This document shows positions 59,701-64,000 of a stretch of 64,000 nucleotides of DNA, piece by piece. Numbering within the stretch: the stretch's first letter is position 1; every line of letters begins with the position of its first letter. The position numbers and the translations under genes were made by a program. The stretch is from Micropterus salmoides (lineage: Eukaryota > Chordata > Actinopteri > Centrarchiformes > Centrarchidae), in the NCBI RefSeq assembly GCF_014851395.1, contig NW_024040928.1, forward strand, positions 11,210,443 through 11,274,442, given 5' to 3'. Below the pieces are notes generated by a model. It saw only the letters and a list, made by a program, of their open reading frames with translations, ran no database searches and had not been told where the DNA came from.

Positions 59701-62700
59701 CCTGCTCAAGTTTCGCGGTTGAATCAGATTACCATGTGTATACAAACAGATGGAAGTGCATACGTAAGCACACAGAGCGTACGCTCTTCTGCGTACAGTA
59801 TACACACACTCACACACAAACACACTTCCCAGTATTGCCAGGCTCTTGGCTATGTAGCTTTGTGGGAGGCTATCTCACACCATTATCTGGTTGTATGGGC
59901 CAGCTCCCTCCCTCACTATCTGCTGTACAATCAACTGTGGCTTCAAAACAACTTAATCCCTCTGACTGGCACGCGGCACTGTGTTGTTGCTATGCTGGCT
60001 AGATGTCCTGCACCAGGGTACAATTTCACACCATTGTATCGCACTCAGTCCAGTAGTTATGTTTATCCTTAAGGGTATTATGGAAATGCATTTTTCCCTA
60101 TGAATGACCAACAGCACTTCACTGATGATTTAAACATACTTCCTTCATGCTCTGAACACTCCAGATTTATGGTGCCAAGCACAGGAACTGCAAGTCTTTT
60201 GTTTATCAATTTCGGTTCATGGCTCCAAAGGCTTAAGCCTTTGTATGCCTTAGCCATGGCTGCATACGTGTTTGTGAAAATGTTTTATGAAATGTAAACA
60301 TAAAAGGAAAGGTTTTTTGTCTAGTGTCAGGGCCACTTTCCTTTTTACCCTCTACTTCCCAACAATGACTACTCTTGACCATTCTTCACAGAATGCGTGT
60401 GTCAAGAAGCTGTGAGCACATCAACCAAAGACTTCCCATTTTGTTACTTTCCTAAAGAGGTAAAACCAACATAATTAATCAAATGAAAAACATAAATGGA
60501 AAATAAACAGAAACTAATCTTTTTTATCTCTTTTGTTAATCAAATGACAACCCCTTGAAGGTCCCCACTGTAAGCACAACCTCTGCTATGACACGTCATG
60601 TCATCAGTTCATATTCTTAAATTAATTAACAGAAGCAATACCACAAAAATATTCTAGTTCAAGTAAAAGCCCTGAATTCAAAATGCTACTTTAGTAAATG
60701 TAAATAGGTTTAAAAACTAAAATATCCGTAAATATAAACAACTGTAAAACATCAAAAGCAAAAACACTCATTATTCAATATTTGACTAATGTTAGCTACT
60801 TAATATACCGCTAGATTGTTTAATCTACAATGTTGTATTATATTTTACAAGCAGTTTATATTATTTATATGAAAAACCTTAAAATGCAAAGTAACCAGTT
60901 AAACGTACTTTATTTCCTTGTGAAATGTAGAAGTATTAAAGTCGCCAAAACACTTTAAAATTTTACATACTGATGTGGAGAAAAAAAAAAAAATTATTAT
61001 TATTATTTATTTAGAATTTCTCACATTGTCATTTTAGATCTTTCCCTAAAATAAAAAGAGGAGAAAGCCATAATGATTTAGTCCCACCTCTCTGTGTTCT
61101 TCCTGCTGCGCCACATAGCAGCCCAGCAGGCATCACCCCTCTGGGCTGTGATACCAGGCGATGTCATGCACCTGGCCGGCCTCTGCTGCCACCGTGACAC
61201 CCGATCATGTTTGGCATGGTCTTGGCGCTGTTCATGGATGTTGGTACAAGTGTAATGTGACAACTCGTTCCTTTCACATGGCATCCGTCTGATGTCGTCT
61301 CTGCACACGTTGCTGGGCTTATGCTGCTCAGTTACAGCACTCTTTACTTGCCAGGACACAGGAAACGCAGGTCCACTTGGATCACTTCTGTCAATTAAGT
61401 TGGATCAGGTGTGCATTTTGGAGATACCGGTGGCTGTTAAGTCTGACATATACATTATTTAGAAGAAGCTGTGAGTGGCTTGTGATCTCATTCGTCACTT
61501 TAATTCCTGAAGCAAATGTCATGAAACAGGCCACACTTGCAGCATGGTCAAGTTCCAACACTAGGAGTATAACAATACAGCCAGCTCACAGTTAAAAGTT
61601 CTATACATTCGTGAGATTTTTAACAAAGCGAAAAGAAAGCAAGCCCTGTATTTTCGAGTTCAAAAACAGACAAGAAGTGCATGACAACTAAGCAAACTTT
61701 ATCTGCCGATGAGGACTATGTGTGATGCGGTCAAAAGCTAGAAAATGGACTTTGAACTGAGACTGTTTTGTCAACAGCTGTTTCCAAGGTGAAGAACAAC
61801 GGTCTAGCTGAATATACTGGAGGTTTCTGTGCAACATGCAAATAAAAGATTAGATAATAAATAAAACTACTTTTTTACAAGCAGATATTTATCCACATAC
61901 AAACTGAACTGACCAGTGACCAATCTGGATGAAAATGTCCTTATATAGATAAAAAGCAAATGTCTGAACATCTCATCTCATCTTACAAACTGATTTCAGA
62001 TCTCTTGAGTTGGACAGTTTTATTAGGTTGTTAATATTTTCAGGCAGCAGTTGAGATCTCTGACAGTCAACCGTGTTAATGAAAGACACTAACTGCACCC
62101 ACTGGCATTTTTAATGGCAGCAAAAAAGTATTTTTGTGGAGGTATAACTGGTCAGATCTAATTACGTTACAATATACATACACTACAGACTATATAAAAT
62201 ATCCAACAACATAAATTTCTGGTCATTTAATTTTCCCGACCTGTGCACACTCCATGTTGTCTCACAGGATGACAGAGCGGAGTGGTTTACACCTGGTGAG
62301 GAAACAACCATTGGCTTGAATGTTGCAATGGGTATGGGAGAGCCTCTGGGCTTCCACCACCTGCTCCATTTCTCACATTCTGTCACACCTTAGGGGACAT
62401 ATCTCATCCGGTCCTCAACCCAATTACTCCACAACACATTTAACTGCCATCAAACGCTGCACAGCAGGGGTGCAAGGGAGCCGCACAGAGCCGGGCTGTT
62501 GCCATGGCCACTGTCACTCAGCAGATTTCCCAGAATGGAAAGAGAAACAGAGAGCTCTCTGATTGGTTAGTGTACTATTTTGACCAACCGAGACAGGAGC
62601 AGTACTCGACACAACAATCACAAAAAGTGTTATGCAATTGAACAATTAAAATATGCACATTTGTGAATGCTGGCTGGTCTTACTTGTTAAATTGGATGCA

Positions 62701-63454
62701 TGTCAGTAAAAGTGGTTCCCTCATTTGCATATCAGATAAACCATGAATTAACACCATGCGCTCCATCATATGACCTGTAAAGTAAAAGGGAGAATTTTTA
62801 TGTTAGAGCAGAAAAATAATTCTGTGACGTAGAAAGATTATGTCTGAAAGGTATTTCCTCTTAAAGTGCAAAAACACGTTCCACTCAGAAGCTCAGTTAG
62901 AGATAGATAGATAGATAGATAGAGAGGGGAAACAGAGACATGCAGGGACATAGAAGAAGAGAGAATGAAACGTCACCAGCACTCGATACCACACACAGCG
63001 AGGTTTTCCACTTGACCAACATTCAGACATGTGTGTCAAAGGCAGCTGATACCTACTTGTCCCAGCCAAAGCCTTGTCTTCTGCATGGGGGATAGCCAGA
63101 GAAAAGCGTGTACCCCAGTGCTAAGGCACCAAAGAAAAGCCATACAGAATGCATAGAGCATACCTTTTTTTACTAAATGTAAAAATAAATGTGAATTACA
63201 ATGTGAACATGACATCCTAAATGAAATATGGATTTTGAGGCTTCCAAACATGTGTGCTGCCAAAAACAATCCCGCTGTTATTCTTGGATCACAACAATTC
63301 CAGTGAAGTTAACAAATATTAGTTTTGTGCTGTTTGTGATTATTTTCATTTTGCCTGACCAAGCTTAGATGTGATTGTGATTAACATCTGATGTTTGGCA
63401 CACAGAAAATTTATTTGGGATATAATAAAATCTCTAAATTTTTAGTTTCCGCAG
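56772..63454. other. Intergenic DNA, no supported gene
   Basis: AT-rich, with a poly-A/(ATT)n tract at 60980-61010 and (GATA)n at 62900-62922. 58840-59280 is GC-balanced and could be conserved non-coding DNA. A 93-residue - strand frame at 61078-61359 has no recognisable domain. Confidence 0.45.
62900..62922. repeat. (GATA)n microsatellite
   Basis: About five and a half GATA units, then GAGAGG. Confidence 0.9.
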
Positions 63455-63550
63455 GGGACTGTGTGGCCTATATGTGCAATGTCCCCTGGTTCAATGTTGG
63501 CTTTTAACTGCTGTATAAAGGCAAAATGCCCAATAAATAATCTTGAAGAA
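63455..63550 (+). mobile_element. tRNA-derived SINE, internally shortened
   Basis: GGGACTGTGTGGCCTATATG, then GTCCCCTGGTTCAATGTTGG containing a B-box-like GGTTCAATG, then the tail TATAAAGGCAAAATGCCCAA and ATAAATAATCTTGAAG. The AAGGC-AAAATGCCC tail is a signature I recall from a common fish SINE. The A box and part of the body are degraded or missing. Confidence 0.6.
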
Positions 63551-64000
63551 AGATAGTCTTGATAAAGTGTAGTCTTGACAAACCATGTGTCTATCTATAG
63601 AGCTGATTAATATTACAATTATGAGCAACAAGTGGAAGGAAATAAGAAAATAAACGATCATGTCTAGGTGGTTATACTGATCCAGATCCTGTCAAGGTGT
63701 GAATGTAGCTGACTTCCGATTTGCTTCTTTTCTGTCATGGTGACAACATCGACAACAGGAACAGGACCTGACTAACAGTCCCCCGTGTTTCCTCTGACTC
63801 AATGCTTTTGGACCATGAGAGCAAGACACACAAGTGTACACGTAGATTCACCCCCTTGTTAATGTTTAAGCATATACAAATACACATGCTAACTCTCCCA
63901 ACAACCTGAACCTCCATCTGAGACCAAAGAAAACAGTTCAAATGGTCAGAAATAAATGTCACAGTGTATCGTTTCTCTATCAGGGGACTTTCTAGGCATC
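63551..64000. other. Intergenic DNA, nothing recognised
   Basis: No gene or repeat family recognised up to the window end. Confidence 0.45.

Noticed and set aside
62900..62922. Regular short repeats considered as a CRISPR array
   Set aside because: This and the other arrays are simple microsatellites without spacers, and the DNA is from a eukaryote.

Overview
The window reads as gene-poor nuclear DNA from a ray-finned fish, most likely a percomorph teleost. The evidence is the repeat content: an L1-clade LINE, an L2-clade LINE, traces of an RTE/Rex3-type tail, tRNA-derived SINE pieces, several short non-autonomous DNA transposons and many (CA/GT)n microsatellites. I found no host protein-coding gene, rRNA, tRNA gene or CRISPR array that I can support. 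Every long or recognisable reading frame belongs to a mobile element.

Layout. 1-5535: an L1-clade LINE on the + strand, cut by the window start, with a broken ORF2 (endonuclease, reverse transcriptase, C-terminal Cys-rich motif) and a very G-rich 3' tail of about 2 kb. 5536-8636: unique or old-repeat DNA. 8637-10296: a 5'-truncated L2-clade LINE on the - strand. 10425-11036: an old teleost repeat split by a 370-bp non-autonomous DNA transposon flanked by TTAA. 11265-11937: an inverted-repeat pair typical of a MITE. 14113-15069: a decayed, internally deleted Tc1/IS630-like element. 16085-17213: a second TTAA-flanked element carrying another inverted-repeat element inside it. 19632-20045: first copy of a diverged ~400-bp repeat whose partner lies at 34838-35240.

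20241-31399 is the main feature: a complete LTR retrotransposon of 11,159 bp with ~1,988-bp LTRs that I read as identical except for one inserted base, a 4-bp target duplication (CTTG), a primer-binding-site candidate and a polypurine tract. Its coding part is broken and incomplete: gag (frameshifted), an aspartic protease, the zinc-binding N-terminus of integrase and the integrase C-terminal module are visible, but reverse transcriptase, RNase H and the integrase catalytic core are absent. The young LTRs together with missing enzymes suggest a non-autonomous family moved in trans by a related intact element.

31530-32311: a third TTAA-flanked DNA transposon. 32919-33510: a second, shorter copy of the G-rich L1 3' tail, interrupted by a tRNA-like SINE-type segment. 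33511-64000: mainly single-copy-looking AT-rich DNA with microsatellites, small LINE tails (36213, 49812, 53235), a tRNA-derived SINE at 63455, and a few information-rich stretches that could be conserved regulatory DNA; these last are guesses that need an alignment.

All family names rest on motif recognition from memory, not on a database search.
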